Numbered from the stretch's first letter, positions 16,889 through 25,876 are shown. The stretch is DNA of 64,000 bases from Hydrogenispora sp. (GCA_012837705.1 DUQQ01000023.1:1-64000), one strand, 5' to 3'. Numbers and translations are program-made. The notes: generated by a model not told the origin, from the sequence alone.

Positions 16889-17948
16889 AGCCTACCCCTT
16901 GTATTTGGGCTCCGGGTTGCTGGCGCAGGCTGGAGCCATCCTGCGGGAGGAAGGGTTGGCCGGGAAGGTTTTGGTGGTGACGAACCCGACCGTCGGGGCC
17001 TTGTATTTGGCGGTGGTGGTGAAAGGACTGGAAGAGGCGGGTTTTGCGGTCCAGACGGTGACGATTCCTGATGGTGAAGCCTATAAGCGGCTGGATCAGT
17101 TAACGAAGGTCTATGATGCGGCTGCCGTCGGCTGCCTGGAAAGGGATTCGGTGGTTCTCGCTTTGGGTGGTGGCGTGATTGGTGATCTGGCGGGCTTTGC
17201 CGCCGCTACCTACCTGCGGGGAGTAAGACTGGTACAGGTGCCCACGAGCCTATTGGCGCAGGTAGATAGCTCGATCGGCGGCAAGGTTGCCGTTAACCAC
17301 CGGGAAGGCAAGAATTTGATCGGTTCTTTTTACCAACCATCGGTCGTCCTTAGCGACCTGGAGGTTTTGGGCACCCTGAATGAGCGGGAGTTTAAAACGG
17401 GGCTGGCGGAGATCATTAAAGCGGGACTGATTGGCGACTGTGACCTGGATGCTTTTCTCCGCACGCACAGCACAGTCGTGCGCGAGCGCCAACCCGAAGC
17501 TTTGCTGGAGATCATTGCCCGGGCTTGTGCCTTTAAGGCCCAGGTAGTTACGGAGGATGTCCGGGAAAGAGGACGCCGGGCGATTCTCAACTATGGGCAT
17601 ACCATCGGTCATGCCCTGGAAGCAGAGACCGGTTATGCGGTATACCGGCACGGGGAAGCAGTGGCGATCGGGATGGCCGCGGCCGCAGCAATCAGCGTGG
17701 AGATGGGCCTGGCGACTCCAGACTTAAATCAAGCTACAATTGAAATCTTGCAGCTTTATGATTTGCCGACGACGATCGAGGAGGGAATCTCGGCGGAACA
17801 GTTGGTGGCCAGGATGGCTTGGGACAAAAAGGTCAAGGATGGCCATCCCCGTCTGGTTTTAAGCCCCAAAATTGGTGATGTAGTGGTGAAGGACGATGTA
17901 CCGATGGAAGTGATCTTACCGGTGTTGCGCCGGATGGGGGCGGTTTAA
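16842..17948 (+). CDS. aroB: 3-dehydroquinate synthase
   Basis: Converts DAHP to 3-dehydroquinate using NAD and a metal ion. About 368 residues carry the NAD-binding GGGVIGDLAGFAAATYLRG, VPTSLLAQVDSSIGGK, the metal/active-site region LAEIIKAG, GHTIGHALE and HGEAVAIGM. The start is slightly uncertain: AGGAGGAGG (16833-16841) is close to ATG 16842, while TTG 16848 or ATG 16854 would have more usual spacing. The operon order aroC-aroK-aroB-aroQ is continuous. Confidence 0.95.
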   Translation: MNLAMVRRMEITADAEAYPLYLGSGLLAQAGAILREEGLAGKVLVVTNPTVGALYLAVVVKGLEEAGFAVQTVTIPDGEAYKRLDQLTKVYDAAAVGCLERDSVVLALGGGVIGDLAGFAAATYLRGVRLVQVPTSLLAQVDSSIGGKVAVNHREGKNLIGSFYQPSVVLSDLEVLGTLNEREFKTGLAEIIKAGLIGDCDLDAFLRTHSTVVRERQPEALLEIIARACAFKAQVVTEDVRERGRRAILNYGHTIGHALEAETGYAVYRHGEAVAIGMAAAAAISVEMGLATPDLNQATIEILQLYDLPTTIEEGISAEQLVARMAWDKKVKDGHPRLVLSPKIGDVVVKDDVPMEVILPVLRRMGAV

Positions 17949-17976
17949 TTACGCGCTTTAGTAAGGAGGGATTGCC

Positions 17977-18432
17977 ATTCAGATCTTGGTTTTACACGGT
18001 CCGAACCTGAATCTTTTGGGGGAGCGCGAGCCACAGATTTACGGCGGAGTCACCCTGGATACAATAAATCGGGAACTAAGGAATCTGGCGGACGAGCTCC
18101 AAGTGGAGCTGGCGATCTTCCAGTCTAACCACGAGGGCGCGTTAATCGACCGGATCCATCAAGCCCGCGGGGCTGAACAGGGGATCTTGATCAACCCGGC
18201 TGCTTATACCCATACCAGTGTTGCCCTGCGCGATGCGTTGGCGGCAGTGGCCCTTCCGGTGGTTGAAGTGCATCTTACCAATATCTACACCCGGGAGTCT
18301 TTTCGCCACCAGTCGCTGACGGCGCCGGTAGCAGCCGGTTTAATCTGTGGGTTTGGCGCGGACAGTTACTTGTGGGGGTTGCGGGCCTTGGTTAGACTGC
18401 TTAGGTCCGAAGAAAAAGCGGTAAAAAAATAA
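17977..18432 (+). CDS. aroQ: Type II 3-dehydroquinate dehydratase
   Basis: Dehydrates 3-dehydroquinate to 3-dehydroshikimate; dodecameric class II enzyme of about 150 residues. Motifs include [15 protein letters not shown], the catalytic Tyr in YGG, the [10 protein letters not shown] loop, [16 protein letters not shown] and [13 protein letters not shown]. The family N-terminus is a short beta strand ending in VLHGPNLN, and this is encoded from ATT 17977 (Ile-Gln-Ile-Leu-Val-Leu-His). AAGGAGG at 17963-17969 is 7 nt from that ATT, whereas TTG 17986 would be 16 nt away and would delete half the strand. I therefore propose an ATT start; TTG 17986 is the fallback. Confidence 0.93.
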   Translation: MQILVLHGPNLNLLGEREPQIYGGVTLDTINRELRNLADELQVELAIFQSNHEGALIDRIHQARGAEQGILINPAAYTHTSVALRDALAAVALPVVEVHLTNIYTRESFRHQSLTAPVAAGLICGFGADSYLWGLRALVRLLRSEEKAVKK

Positions 18433-18470
18433 AAGAGGCTGCGGGTTGTCACCGTAAGCCTCTTTTTTTA
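18431..18470. terminator. Bidirectional intrinsic terminator between aroQ and the GNAT gene
   Basis: AAAAGAGGCT and AGCCTCTTTTTT pair around an imperfect inner stem (GCGGG with CCGTA region), giving a T-tract on the plus strand and an A-tract (T on the minus strand) on the other side. It serves aroQ and the converging minus-strand gene ending at 18487. Confidence 0.8.
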
Positions 18471-18486
18471 CGTTGAGCGGGTGGTC

Positions 18487-19287
18487 TTAAGGGACCACAC
18501 TCGCCTTAGCATTGGAGTGCTTATAATTGGAAAGGAAAAGAAACTGCTCGGTTGGGGTTGTCTCAATCAACCCTAACCGCTGGGCGGTTTTCCAAGAACC
18601 AATATTGCCAAGCTGCGTCCGCCAGCAGGGACGGCGGCCAAACTGTTCGAACTGGCTTTGGCTTAAAGCACGGGCACACTCCAGCGCCAACCCCCGGCCC
18701 TGGTATTCGGGGCGGGTGGCGACGCCCAGTTCGCAGTAGCGATCGGTAAAGGCCAAAGTGGTCGCCACCGAGGCAAGTTCGCCGTCGACGAAGGCAGCGG
18801 TCACCTGTCCATGGGTTAACAGATGCTCTACGGAAGGGAAGAATTCCCAGAGCCAATCTTCAGAGGTGAAGACGCGCTGGAAAAGGGCGGCATCCTTCTG
18901 GTACAAAAAGCGGATTCGAAAGTCAGCCGCTGGTTGCGGCCGCCAATCAGCGGGGGCGGCCAAAAACAGAATTGGAACTGTGAAAAGAACCGGCCAGTAC
19001 CGGTTGACGATGGATAACAACGACTGGGGGACGACAAGGTCGGTCGGCTGTTTCAGCGGACGCAAAAAGCGTCTACCCGTAATCAACTGGTCAGCGGATC
19101 CGTACAAGAAATAGATGGGTGGGAAGGTATGTGGATAAGCGATGGCAAAGAACCGCGGAGTATGCTCTTGGTCGACAAAAACCTCGCTGCGGTCCGAGTT
19201 GAGCAGGAAAAGCGCAGAACAGTTTTCGGGGGTATCGTTCAGGAGCGACTGGACGGTATCCCGTTTGTGTGGAGGTAGCCTCCTCAT
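18487..19287 (-). CDS. GNAT-family acetyltransferase
   Basis: About 266 residues. The N-terminal half is not clearly conserved (Pro-rich, PTDLVVPQSL). The C-terminal half has the acetyl-CoA-binding GNAT core, with VATRPEYQGRGLALECARAL (the Q/R-x-x-G-x-G/A loop) followed by the helix and NIGSWKTAQRLGL. The arrangement resembles the long GNAT proteins of the Pfam GNAT_acetyltran group. Substrate is unknown. ATG 19285-19287 is preceded by GGGAGA on the minus strand. It converges on aroQ across a shared terminator and is a single-gene unit. Confidence 0.75.
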   Translation of the reverse strand: MRRLPPHKRDTVQSLLNDTPENCSALFLLNSDRSEVFVDQEHTPRFFAIAYPHTFPPIYFLYGSADQLITGRRFLRPLKQPTDLVVPQSLLSIVNRYWPVLFTVPILFLAAPADWRPQPAADFRIRFLYQKDAALFQRVFTSEDWLWEFFPSVEHLLTHGQVTAAFVDGELASVATTLAFTDRYCELGVATRPEYQGRGLALECARALSQSQFEQFGRRPCWRTQLGNIGSWKTAQRLGLIETTPTEQFLFLSNYKHSNAKASVVP

Positions 19288-19528
19288 CGTTTCATCTCCC
19301 TAATATATTCAGTCACGATTGACGCCAGGACGCTAGGAAGATCCGATGGCTACCGTCAACTGCCAGGTCCGAAAATAAAAACCCCCCCCTTTAATTTCGT
19401 CTCAGAATTGCCGCAGGACCAGGAGTCCGAAGTGACAATTCCGTAATCTTAAGAATAGAATACGCTTTCACCCGCGAAAAGGCAATCCGGAAAAAACCCT
19501 ATTTCTCCCTAAAAAAGCTCAGGTGGGA
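19288..19528. other. Gene-free stretch upstream of the GNAT gene
   Basis: About 240 bp without a supported gene. It should contain the GNAT promoter (minus strand), but no convincing -35/-10 pair was found. A run of eight C residues lies near 19382-19389. No inverted repeat stands out until the terminator at 19531. Confidence 0.4.
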
Positions 19529-19530
19529 TT

Positions 19531-19560
19531 AAAAACGCCCCTTCGTGAGGGGAAGGGGCG
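19531..19560 (-). terminator. Intrinsic terminator of the sodium-pump operon
   Basis: Read on the minus strand, CGCCCCTTC and GAAGGGGCG form a 9-bp stem with a 7-nt loop, followed by five T residues. It lies about 40 bp after the stop of the small gamma-like gene. Confidence 0.85.
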
Positions 19561-19598
19561 CTGAGGCGAACTATTTTCCGCACAAGCAAAGATGGGGC

Positions 19599-19733
19599 TT
19601 ATTTATCCTCTTTATCATCGGGGAAAAATTTAACGAGCAATTTGATTGCCGAGTAAATAACGATCATTCCAAAAAAGGTCACTGCTAGACTCTGCAGTAG
19701 GATGCGTAGTGTTGTTGCAATAGTGTCGGTCAT
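19599..19733 (-). CDS. Small OadG-like single-helix protein (44 residues)
   Basis: A short gene found by reading the minus strand. ATG is at 19731-19733, an AAGGAGG sits 7 nt upstream and TAA is at 19599-19601. The product has a short polar start (MTDTIATTLRILLQSL), one membrane helix (about 16-35: AVTFFGMIVIYSAIKLL) and an acidic/Lys tail. The LQSL-V-GM pattern resembles the N-terminal helix of the gamma subunit of sodium-translocating decarboxylases (OadG). The Pro-rich linker and metal-binding tail of full-length gamma subunits are missing. It lies 21 bp downstream of the beta subunit, before a terminator, so it is probably its assembly partner. Confidence 0.72.
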   Translation of the reverse strand: MTDTIATTLRILLQSLAVTFFGMIVIYSAIKLLVKFFPDDKEDK

Positions 19734-19754
19734 TTCGGAACCTCCTTTTTATGA

Positions 19755-20867
19755 TTATCCGAGGGCGCTGACGAGATAAATGAGGACACCGGCGGCTAAA
19801 ATGGAACCGACCTGCCCGGCAACGTTCGCGCCAACCGCTTGCATCAGCACAAAATTGCTGGGGTTCTCTTTTTGGGCAATCTTCTGAATAACCCGGGCCG
19901 ACATGGGGAAAGCGGAAATCCCGGCGGCACCGATCATGGGATTGACCTTCCGGGGGAGGAAAAGGTTGAGAAGTTTGGCGAATAAAACTCCACCCGCCGT
20001 ATCAAAGATAAAGGCAAAAAGCCCCATTCCCAAGATGAGCATGGTTTTCCCGGTTAAGAACTTCTCGGCGACCATCGTGGACCCGATTGTAATCCCCAGG
20101 AGTAAGGTGACCAGGTTGGAGAGTTCGTTCTGGGCGGCCTTGGAGAGCTTGTCCAAGACACCACATTCCCGGATCAGATTCCCGAACATGAGGGAGCCGA
20201 CCAGAGCCACGCTCATTGGCGCAATCAAGCCCGCGACCAGCGTGACGATGATCGGAAAGAGAATCCGTGTTGTTTTGGAGACCTTTTGGAGATTAAGGTC
20301 CATCGTAATGCTTCTCTCTTCCGGTGTGGTCAGGGCTTTAATCACCGGCGGTTGAATCAAGGGGACCAGCGACATGTAGGAATAGGCGGCGACGGTGATT
20401 GGTCCGATCAACTCGCCAGCGAAGAGATTGGCCACATAAATCGAGGTCGGGCCGTCAGCGGCACCAATGATGCCGATGGAAACCGCCTCTTTCAGCGAAA
20501 AGCCAAACGCGCGGGCAAGAAGCGTCGTGACAAAGATGCCAAACTGGGCAGCCGCGCCAAAGAAGAGCATGAAGGGTTGTTGCAGAAGAGGGCCGAAATC
20601 AATCATCGCCCCGATGGCAATAAAGATTAAAACCGGGAAGAGTTCGGTATATATCCCCGCGTTATAAAGGATGGTTAAAAAGCCGTTTTCGCCGATGGCC
20701 GAAGAGAAGGGGATGTTGGCGAGGATAGCACCGAAGCCGATCGGCAGGAGCAACATGGGTTCATAATCCTTTTTGATCGCAAGGTAGATGAGGAGTCCAC
20801 CGATGATAAACATAACCAAAGATTTCCACGTGATTGCTTGGAAAGATGCGAGTAGAACCTCCAACAC
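19755..20867 (-). CDS. oadB: Sodium ion-translocating decarboxylase beta subunit
   Basis: Integral membrane sodium channel subunit of the oxaloacetate/methylmalonyl-CoA/glutaconyl-CoA decarboxylase family. The 370 residues form many membrane helices and include the hallmark GIIGAADGPTSIYVA, with Asp138 matching the sodium-binding Asp of this family. Other conserved parts are the start (LVMFIIGGLLIYLAI) and the end (FVLMQAVGANVAGQVGS). GTG at 20865-20867 follows AAGGAGG by 6 nt. The catalytic carboxyltransferase and biotin-carrier genes are not nearby, so the decarboxylase it joins, if any, is elsewhere in the genome. Confidence 0.93.
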   Translation of the reverse strand: MLEVLLASFQAITWKSLVMFIIGGLLIYLAIKKDYEPMLLLPIGFGAILANIPFSSAIGENGFLTILYNAGIYTELFPVLIFIAIGAMIDFGPLLQQPFMLFFGAAAQFGIFVTTLLARAFGFSLKEAVSIGIIGAADGPTSIYVANLFAGELIGPITVAAYSYMSLVPLIQPPVIKALTTPEERSITMDLNLQKVSKTTRILFPIIVTLVAGLIAPMSVALVGSLMFGNLIRECGVLDKLSKAAQNELSNLVTLLLGITIGSTMVAEKFLTGKTMLILGMGLFAFIFDTAGGVLFAKLLNLFLPRKVNPMIGAAGISAFPMSARVIQKIAQKENPSNFVLMQAVGANVAGQVGSILAAGVLIYLVSALG

Positions 20868-20944
20868 AAGATACCTCCTTGATTAAATTCGAGCGTGTAA
20901 TTAATGGTAAAAATTAGGCTTGGCGTGCAAACGCACTATTAAAT

Positions 20945-20960
20945 ATTATAACAATAAACA
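20945..20960 (-). promoter_or_regulatory. Probable promoter of the oadB operon (extended -10)
   Basis: On the minus strand TGTTATAAT (TATAAT at 20950-20945) is a perfect -10 with a TG extension. The -35 is weak. The 340-bp gap 20868-21207 otherwise holds AT-rich sequence, a small GTGC/GCAC repeat in the leader (about 20923-20937) and the terminator at 21092-21136. Confidence 0.55.
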
Positions 20961-21091
20961 CGAAGGAAAAAGAGATTTAACAAATATGCAATCATTTATT
21001 TCATTCGGTAGGATAGGTGGTCGACTCACCCAGTTATGATTTAATTTACTTTTTGAAATTAAAGTAGCCAGCGTGAGCGACGACATACAAA

Positions 21092-21136
21092 AAGACCCGG
21101 GTTCGTCTAACCATTCTAGACATGGATCCCGGATCG
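21092..21136 (-). terminator. Hairpin terminator of the phasin-like gene
   Basis: On the minus strand a two-part stem (GATCCGGGA with CCCGGGTC, inner GTCTA/TAGAC) is followed by TTTTTG. It is 70-110 bp past the stop of the coiled-coil gene. Confidence 0.65.
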
Positions 21137-21207
21137 ACTGGTGGCTGCGTTTGTGCGCTCTGGCCGCAAAGTAGACATGAGTTTTAATAATAATTATTTG
21201 GTGGTTA

Positions 21208-21537
21208 TTATTCGGCGGTTTCGTCCTCCGTGGCTGTCGTTGCCCCGCTCAAGCGTGCTTCCAACTCTTTAACCCGCTCTTCTAACGCAGTGTATTCTTC
21301 CGCCCTGATGTAGCCGAGATTTTTCATGATATCACCGACGGATTGTTGGATCGTCTCTTGGAGCGCGGTTTTTTCCTGTTCCCCCTTTTCCATCAGCTCG
21401 TTGAGGATTCTTTTTCCTTCCGCCGCCGTGACCTCGCCCCGTTCTTCCAAGTCACGTAGAAATTTCTCTGCTTTTTCTCGGGTTAGCGAGAAGGTGCCCA
21501 AGCCTAAGACCAATGATTTCTCGAGCAAACTTTTCAT
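21208..21537 (-). CDS. Phasin-like coiled-coil protein
   Basis: 109 residues, nearly all helical. After LGLGTFSLTREKAEKFLRDLEERGE comes a strongly charged region, with a second coiled-coil segment (EEYTALEERVKELEARL) and an Ala/Thr/Glu tail. This is the layout of small phasin-superfamily or polyhydroxyalkanoate-regulator-like proteins common in Bacillota, often annotated only as phasin family. No polymer synthase is nearby, so a granule role is not supported here. GGAGGG precedes the ATG on the minus strand. It is a single-gene unit ended by a terminator. Confidence 0.65.
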   Translation of the reverse strand: MKSLLEKSLVLGLGTFSLTREKAEKFLRDLEERGEVTAAEGKRILNELMEKGEQEKTALQETIQQSVGDIMKNLGYIRAEEYTALEERVKELEARLSGATTATEDETAE

Positions 21538-21715
21538 CGGCTCCCTCCTTCCTCACCATAGTATGAACGTTTCAGCATTAAATTATCACCGGTTAAAGCG
21601 TCGCCCCACCGAAAATTCGATTGAACTTCGACTAACGAAAGGAACCGGCGGGTGAAAGGCGAAAATAGACAATAACGGCCACTTATTTATACACGGCGGA
21701 AAGGAATGATTACTG

Positions 21716-22219
21716 ATGCGGAAGGCAATAATCGTCATTTGCGGTCTGGTGATGCTGCTCTGCGGATTGGGTGGGCTTCTCTTCCCGGTCTTCGGTTATT
21801 TGTGGGCACGGGAATGGGCAACTTTCATTTTCACGCTAAGTTTTCCTTTTTTTCCCGTGTTTTATCTACCTTTTACCGGTTGGCTTCTGGTCACCGGAGG
21901 GGGACTGGTGGCCTGTCGGCAGTGGGCCTGGTATTCGGTGCAGACTTTTTGGGTCTTTCTCCTCTGTGTGGGGGTATTGTTACTCGTTGGCTTTAATCTC
22001 CTGTCTGACGTGATGACGTCACTGGTTGATGCGGGTGGAAATTTCCGTGGGGTTGGTAATATCATCCTTGGCGTGTTACTGGTCCTTATGCCCGTGGGGG
22101 GCCTGGTCTTCTTTAACCGCGCCCGCCGATTATTTACAGTACCGGTTGAGGAGAACCCGTGGCAAAGATGGTCAGCGGCGGTGGAAGAAGAGCAGTCCGA
22201 ATGGTTAGGGCAGGGATAA
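21716..22219 (+). CDS. Hypothetical four-helix membrane protein
   Basis: 167 residues with about four hydrophobic segments (about 5-28, 40-62, 72-95, 110-132) and a cytoplasmic tail rich in Trp and Glu. No family is recognised. A GGAAAGGA ribosome binding site precedes ATG 21716. It lies 72 bp upstream of yhbY on the same strand, but the two need not be functionally linked. Confidence 0.6.
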   Translation: MRKAIIVICGLVMLLCGLGGLLFPVFGYLWAREWATFIFTLSFPFFPVFYLPFTGWLLVTGGGLVACRQWAWYSVQTFWVFLLCVGVLLLVGFNLLSDVMTSLVDAGGNFRGVGNIILGVLLVLMPVGGLVFFNRARRLFTVPVEENPWQRWSAAVEEEQSEWLGQG

Positions 22220-22291
22220 GGGGGTTGTCTTGCGGTATCATCTAAATGAATAAGGTTACCTCCAAAAAATATATGGATAGGGAGCGCGAAC

Positions 22292-22582
22292 ATGTTAAAA
22301 GGAAAACAGAAAGCATACTTGCGGGGGCTTTTGAACAACGAACCTTCCATTTTTCAGGTGGGGAAGGAGGGGCTTTCGGAGAATCTATTGCAGCAGTTGG
22401 ATGACGCCTTGGAAGCGCGAGAGTTGATTAAGATTACCATTCTTAATAACCAAAAGGAAGCCCCGGAAGTGCTGGCCAAGACGATTGCCAGCCGCACCGG
22501 GGCAGAGGTGGTTCAGGTCATCGGGCATAAGATTGGCTTGTACCGGCGTGCCCGGAAGCCGCGGCTAAATGTACCCGATTAA
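22292..22582 (+). CDS. yhbY: YhbY family RNA-binding protein (CRM domain)
   Basis: 96-residue single-domain protein with the CRM signature: LKGKQKAYLRGLLN, then FQVGKEGLSENLLQQLDDALEAREL and the GHKIGLYRR loop that carries the conserved GxxG-like RNA contact. CRM proteins associate with pre-50S ribosomes. GGGAGCG precedes the ATG. It converges on typA across a shared hairpin. Confidence 0.92.
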   Translation: MLKGKQKAYLRGLLNNEPSIFQVGKEGLSENLLQQLDDALEARELIKITILNNQKEAPEVLAKTIASRTGAEVVQVIGHKIGLYRRARKPRLNVPD

Positions 22583-22604
22583 AGTTTATGGACATGATAG
22601 GATA

Positions 22605-22640
22605 AAGGATTAACGCAGTCAGTTTTGGCTGCGTTTCCTT
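22605..22640. terminator. Bidirectional hairpin between yhbY and typA
   Basis: AACGCAG (22612-22618) and CTGCGTT (22629-22635) pair, extended by AAGGA and TCCTT. The stem overlaps the typA stop codon at 22619-22621. Confidence 0.6.
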
Positions 22641-24445
22641 AACCGGGTGCGGGTTGTGCGGTCGAGGATTTTCTTGCGCATCCGGATCGATTGGGGTGTG
22701 ATTTCCACCAGTTCATCCTCGGCAATAAACTCCATCGCCTGTTCCAAAGTATAACGGAGGGGTGGAACCAGACGGATCGCTTCTTCGGCGCTGCTGGAAC
22801 GCATGTTGGTGAGGTGTTTCTTCTTACAGACATTGATGTCGAGATCATCCTCCTTATGGTGGATCCCGACGATCATTCCGGTGTAGACTTTTTCCCCGGG
22901 GCCGATGAAGAGTACACCGCGATCCTCCACGTTATGAAGGCCGTATGCGGTGGCTTCACCGTGTTCAAAAGCCACCAGTGACCCCTGGTGACGTTGCGTA
23001 ATCCCTTCTTTCCAGGGTCCGAAGGAGTCGAAAAGGTGGTGCATAACCCCTTCGCCCTTTGTGTCGGTTAAAAATTGGGAACGGAAACCGATCAAGCCGC
23101 GGGCAGGGATTAAATATTCTAATTTCAGACTAGAACCGGATGGTTCCATATTAATCAGTTCAGCACGGCGCTCGCCCAGCTTTTCAATGACGGGGCCGGC
23201 AGCGGCCTCCGGGACCAGAAGAAAAAGGCGTTCATAGGGTTCCAGCAGTTGGCCGTCGACCGTTTTGGTGATCGGTTTTGGTTTGGAGATCTGAAGCTCA
23301 TAGCCCTCCCGGCGCATGGTCTCAATCAAGATCGAGAGATGAAGCTCACCCCGGCCGGAGACCTGAAAGGCGTCGGGGGAATCGGTGGTCGTCACTTTCA
23401 GACTGACGTTGGTCTGGACTTCCTTCCATAACCGGTCCCGTAAGTGGCGGGAAGTTAAGTATTTGCCTTCCTGCCCGGCAAAGGGGCTGTCATTCACCAT
23501 AAAGGTCATCGTGAGGGTCGGTTCATCGATCGTTAATAGGGGCAAAGGCCGGGGCTGTTCAAAATTATTGATTGTTTCCCCGATCTGAATCTCACTTAAC
23601 CCGGCCAGGGCAACGATCTCCCCGGCGGCGGCCGTCTCGACCGGGGAGCGTTTGAGGCCTTCGTAAACCCAGAGTGAGCCGACTTTTCCGACGCGTTCCA
23701 TCCCGTTTGGTGTACAGATGGTGATGGGCGCGCCGCTTTCGATGGTGCCGTTGGTGATCCGTCCGATCGCGATTTTTCCGACGTAATCATCGTAATCTAA
23801 ACTAACAATCTGGAGCTGTAAAGGCTGCGCCGGATCGCCACTCGGTGCCGGGATCTCGTTTTTAATCATCTCCAGGAGCGGCTGCATGTCCATCCCTCGG
23901 ACCTGCGGATCGGTGGTGGCGTAGCCTTGGCGTGCCGAGGTATAGATCACCGGAAAGTCCAGTTGCCAACTGGCGGCATCTAAATCGACAAAAAGGTCAA
24001 AGATCTCATTTAACACTTCATCCGGCCGGGCTTCGGGCCGGTCCAGCTTGTTGATGACCACAATAATCCGCAAATTAGCCGCAAGGGCTTTCCTGAGGAC
24101 AAACTTGGTTTGTGCCATCGGCCCTTCAAAGGCGTCGACCAATAGTAAAGCGCCATCCACCATCTTCAGAACGCGTTCCACTTCACCGCCGAAATCAGCA
24201 TGACCAGGAGTGTCGACAATATTGATCTTCAAATCGCCGTAGCGGACGGCGGTGTTTTTTGCCAGGATCGTGATGCCCCGTTCCCGCTCGAGTTCATTAC
24301 TGTCGAGGACCCGTTCGACCACTTGTTCGTGGGCACGAAAGACCCCCGCCTGTTGCAGAAGGGCGTCCACTAGTGTGGTCTTGCCATGGTCCACATGGGC
24401 AATGATCGCGATGTTTCTTAAGTCACCTCTGTGTTTCTCGTTCAA
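22619..24445 (-). CDS. typA: Ribosome-associated translational GTPase TypA/BipA
   Basis: About 608 residues. The G domain begins [20 protein letters not shown], with [15 protein letters not shown], and NKLDRPEAR as the G4 motif. EF-G-like domains follow and a C-terminal BipA domain ends in a basic tail. TypA binds the 70S ribosome near the A site and assists subunit assembly and stress adaptation. On the minus strand TTG 24443-24445 is chosen because GGTGGGA lies about 7 nt upstream and it gives [15 protein letters not shown]; a GTG at 24457 would lack a good ribosome binding site. Confidence 0.95.
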   Translation of the reverse strand: MNEKHRGDLRNIAIIAHVDHGKTTLVDALLQQAGVFRAHEQVVERVLDSNELERERGITILAKNTAVRYGDLKINIVDTPGHADFGGEVERVLKMVDGALLLVDAFEGPMAQTKFVLRKALAANLRIIVVINKLDRPEARPDEVLNEIFDLFVDLDAASWQLDFPVIYTSARQGYATTDPQVRGMDMQPLLEMIKNEIPAPSGDPAQPLQLQIVSLDYDDYVGKIAIGRITNGTIESGAPITICTPNGMERVGKVGSLWVYEGLKRSPVETAAAGEIVALAGLSEIQIGETINNFEQPRPLPLLTIDEPTLTMTFMVNDSPFAGQEGKYLTSRHLRDRLWKEVQTNVSLKVTTTDSPDAFQVSGRGELHLSILIETMRREGYELQISKPKPITKTVDGQLLEPYERLFLLVPEAAAGPVIEKLGERRAELINMEPSGSSLKLEYLIPARGLIGFRSQFLTDTKGEGVMHHLFDSFGPWKEGITQRHQGSLVAFEHGEATAYGLHNVEDRGVLFIGPGEKVYTGMIVGIHHKEDDLDINVCKKKHLTNMRSSSAEEAIRLVPPLRYTLEQAMEFIAEDELVEITPQSIRMRKKILDRTTRTRLRKRSQN

Positions 24446-24614
24446 GGATGGTCCCACCTTTTATGTTGAAAAAATTTAAAAATCACGTTTATCATTAAAT
24501 CACGATTTAGGCGGAAAAACAATGGGCGGGGTCGAGTTTCAATCATTTCTTAATCTGGTATCGATTTTGATTTATCGTAGGTCAGGCAAGATTGCGAAAC
24601 TTCCTAAATTCCCC

Positions 24615-24642
24615 TTGACAAATTAGTAACAAATGGTATAAT
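24615..24642 (+). promoter_or_regulatory. Consensus sigma-A promoter of the GGDEF gene
   Basis: TTGACA (24615-24620) and TATAAT (24637-24642), both perfect, with a 16-bp spacer. It is among the strongest promoters in the window and suggests steady expression. Confidence 0.85.
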
Positions 24643-24720
24643 CGATAATATGTAAACTAGAGACAGAGGCCGATATTTTTTAGTGCTATTTTATAAGCAA
24701 AGGGGACGGTACCCATTCTG

Positions 24721-25794
24721 TTGAAACCAGGGTTTTATCGTGACCCGCCAACTGGTTTTTTAAACCTTTTTGGGTTGATGAAGGCGGTAAAAGAGAACCG
24801 CTGCGGAGACCATGGCGCCATTGCCTTTTTGTGGTGCTCCCGGCACTACGGTTTGTACTGTGAAATGTACCAAAGCTTGGCGGAAGCACTTACCGACCTA
24901 ACGCAGGAATTGAAGGCGGAAGGAAAGAAGCTAAAGATCATTCCCGCCCGGTTGGCCGACGATCGGTTGTTGTTATTGTTTCCGGGGACTAGTCCAAGGC
25001 GCGCGCAGCTCCTTACCGAACGTCTGCAGGCCGCCTACAACCGGCGCATGACCACGAAAGGCGCTTCGGGTCATGATTTTTGCACCAAAGTTACCGGATA
25101 TGGTCCCAAAGAAAAAGAGCTGGCGGCTTTCTTGCGTCTGGTCATTCTTAACTTATTGCCGGATACGGAAAACACAGAAAATGGTTTGGGCGCGGAGCAA
25201 GGATTTCTGATGATGTTGGCATCGCATATTGCCGAAAGTTATTTATTACTTGAACACGCGCAAAGTCTAGCCCTGAGTGATGATATCTCTGGTTTGCCGA
25301 ACCACCGGGCCGCCCAGACTGTTCTGGCGGAAAAGATTAACAAATCCCTGAAGGAGCAGGCCCCTTTTAGTATCCTCTTTGTGGATGGTGATAACCTTCG
25401 GCAGTATAATAACATCAGCTACCAAAAGGGGAACTCCATGATCAGAAAATTAGGGGAGATTCTGGCTAGCCAATTGCGGCGGGGGGATTTTTTGGCCCGC
25501 TGGTTTTCGGGGGATGAGTTTTTAATTGTCCTCCCCGGTGCTGACCGCCAAAAAGCCTTACACGTTGGCGAACGCTTACGGCTTCTGGTGGAAAAGACCA
25601 CCAAGGACTGGCTCTTTCCAATTACGATCTCGGTGGGGGTGGCTAGCTTCCCTGAGGACGGGAAGACCCTTGAAGCACTGCTTTGCAAGGCCGAAGAAGC
25701 AAACGCGCTTGCGAAAAAATGCGGTAAAAATCAGGTCTGTGAAGCAGGGGCTTGCTACGGAAAGACTACCCCCGCGGTCTACAGGAGCTGTTAA
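24721..25794 (+). CDS. GGDEF-domain protein with a degenerate N-terminal GGDEF-like half
   Basis: About 357 residues, no membrane helices. The C-terminal half (about 190-345) is a GGDEF domain with DDISGLPNHRAAQ, LFVDGDNLRQYN and the signature RWFSGDEFLIVLPG. SGDEF is tolerated in active diguanylate cyclases. The N-terminal half starts DPPTGFLNLFGL, echoing the DxLTGLxNR motif, but lacks a GGDEF signature, so it may be a decayed GGDEF domain used for sensing. The start is uncertain: AAAGGGG at 24699-24705 is 9 nt from ATT 24715, 12 from CTG 24718 and 15 from TTG 24721. It probably makes or senses cyclic di-GMP. It stands alone, upstream of the tyrS leader. Confidence 0.8.
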   Translation: MKPGFYRDPPTGFLNLFGLMKAVKENRCGDHGAIAFLWCSRHYGLYCEMYQSLAEALTDLTQELKAEGKKLKIIPARLADDRLLLLFPGTSPRRAQLLTERLQAAYNRRMTTKGASGHDFCTKVTGYGPKEKELAAFLRLVILNLLPDTENTENGLGAEQGFLMMLASHIAESYLLLEHAQSLALSDDISGLPNHRAAQTVLAEKINKSLKEQAPFSILFVDGDNLRQYNNISYQKGNSMIRKLGEILASQLRRGDFLARWFSGDEFLIVLPGADRQKALHVGERLRLLVEKTTKDWLFPITISVGVASFPEDGKTLEALLCKAEEANALAKKCGKNQVCEAGACYGKTTPAVYRSC

Positions 25795-25841
25795 GCAGTT
25801 ATGCGGGCAGAAGATAAATTTTGGTGAATATGTATTCGCAA

Positions 25842-25870
25842 TTGACAAAGGGGCGTCCAAGTGATAAGAT
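25842..25870 (+). promoter_or_regulatory. Promoter of the tyrS T-box transcript
   Basis: TTGACA (25842-25847) and TAAGAT (25865-25870) with a 17-bp spacer, just upstream of the T-box leader. Confidence 0.75.
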
Positions 25871-25876
25871 AAGGCA

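Noticed and set aside
18758-19114. 118-codon plus-strand open frame over the GNAT gene
   Set aside because: Opposite a recognisable GNAT core on the minus strand, no ribosome binding site and low-quality composition.
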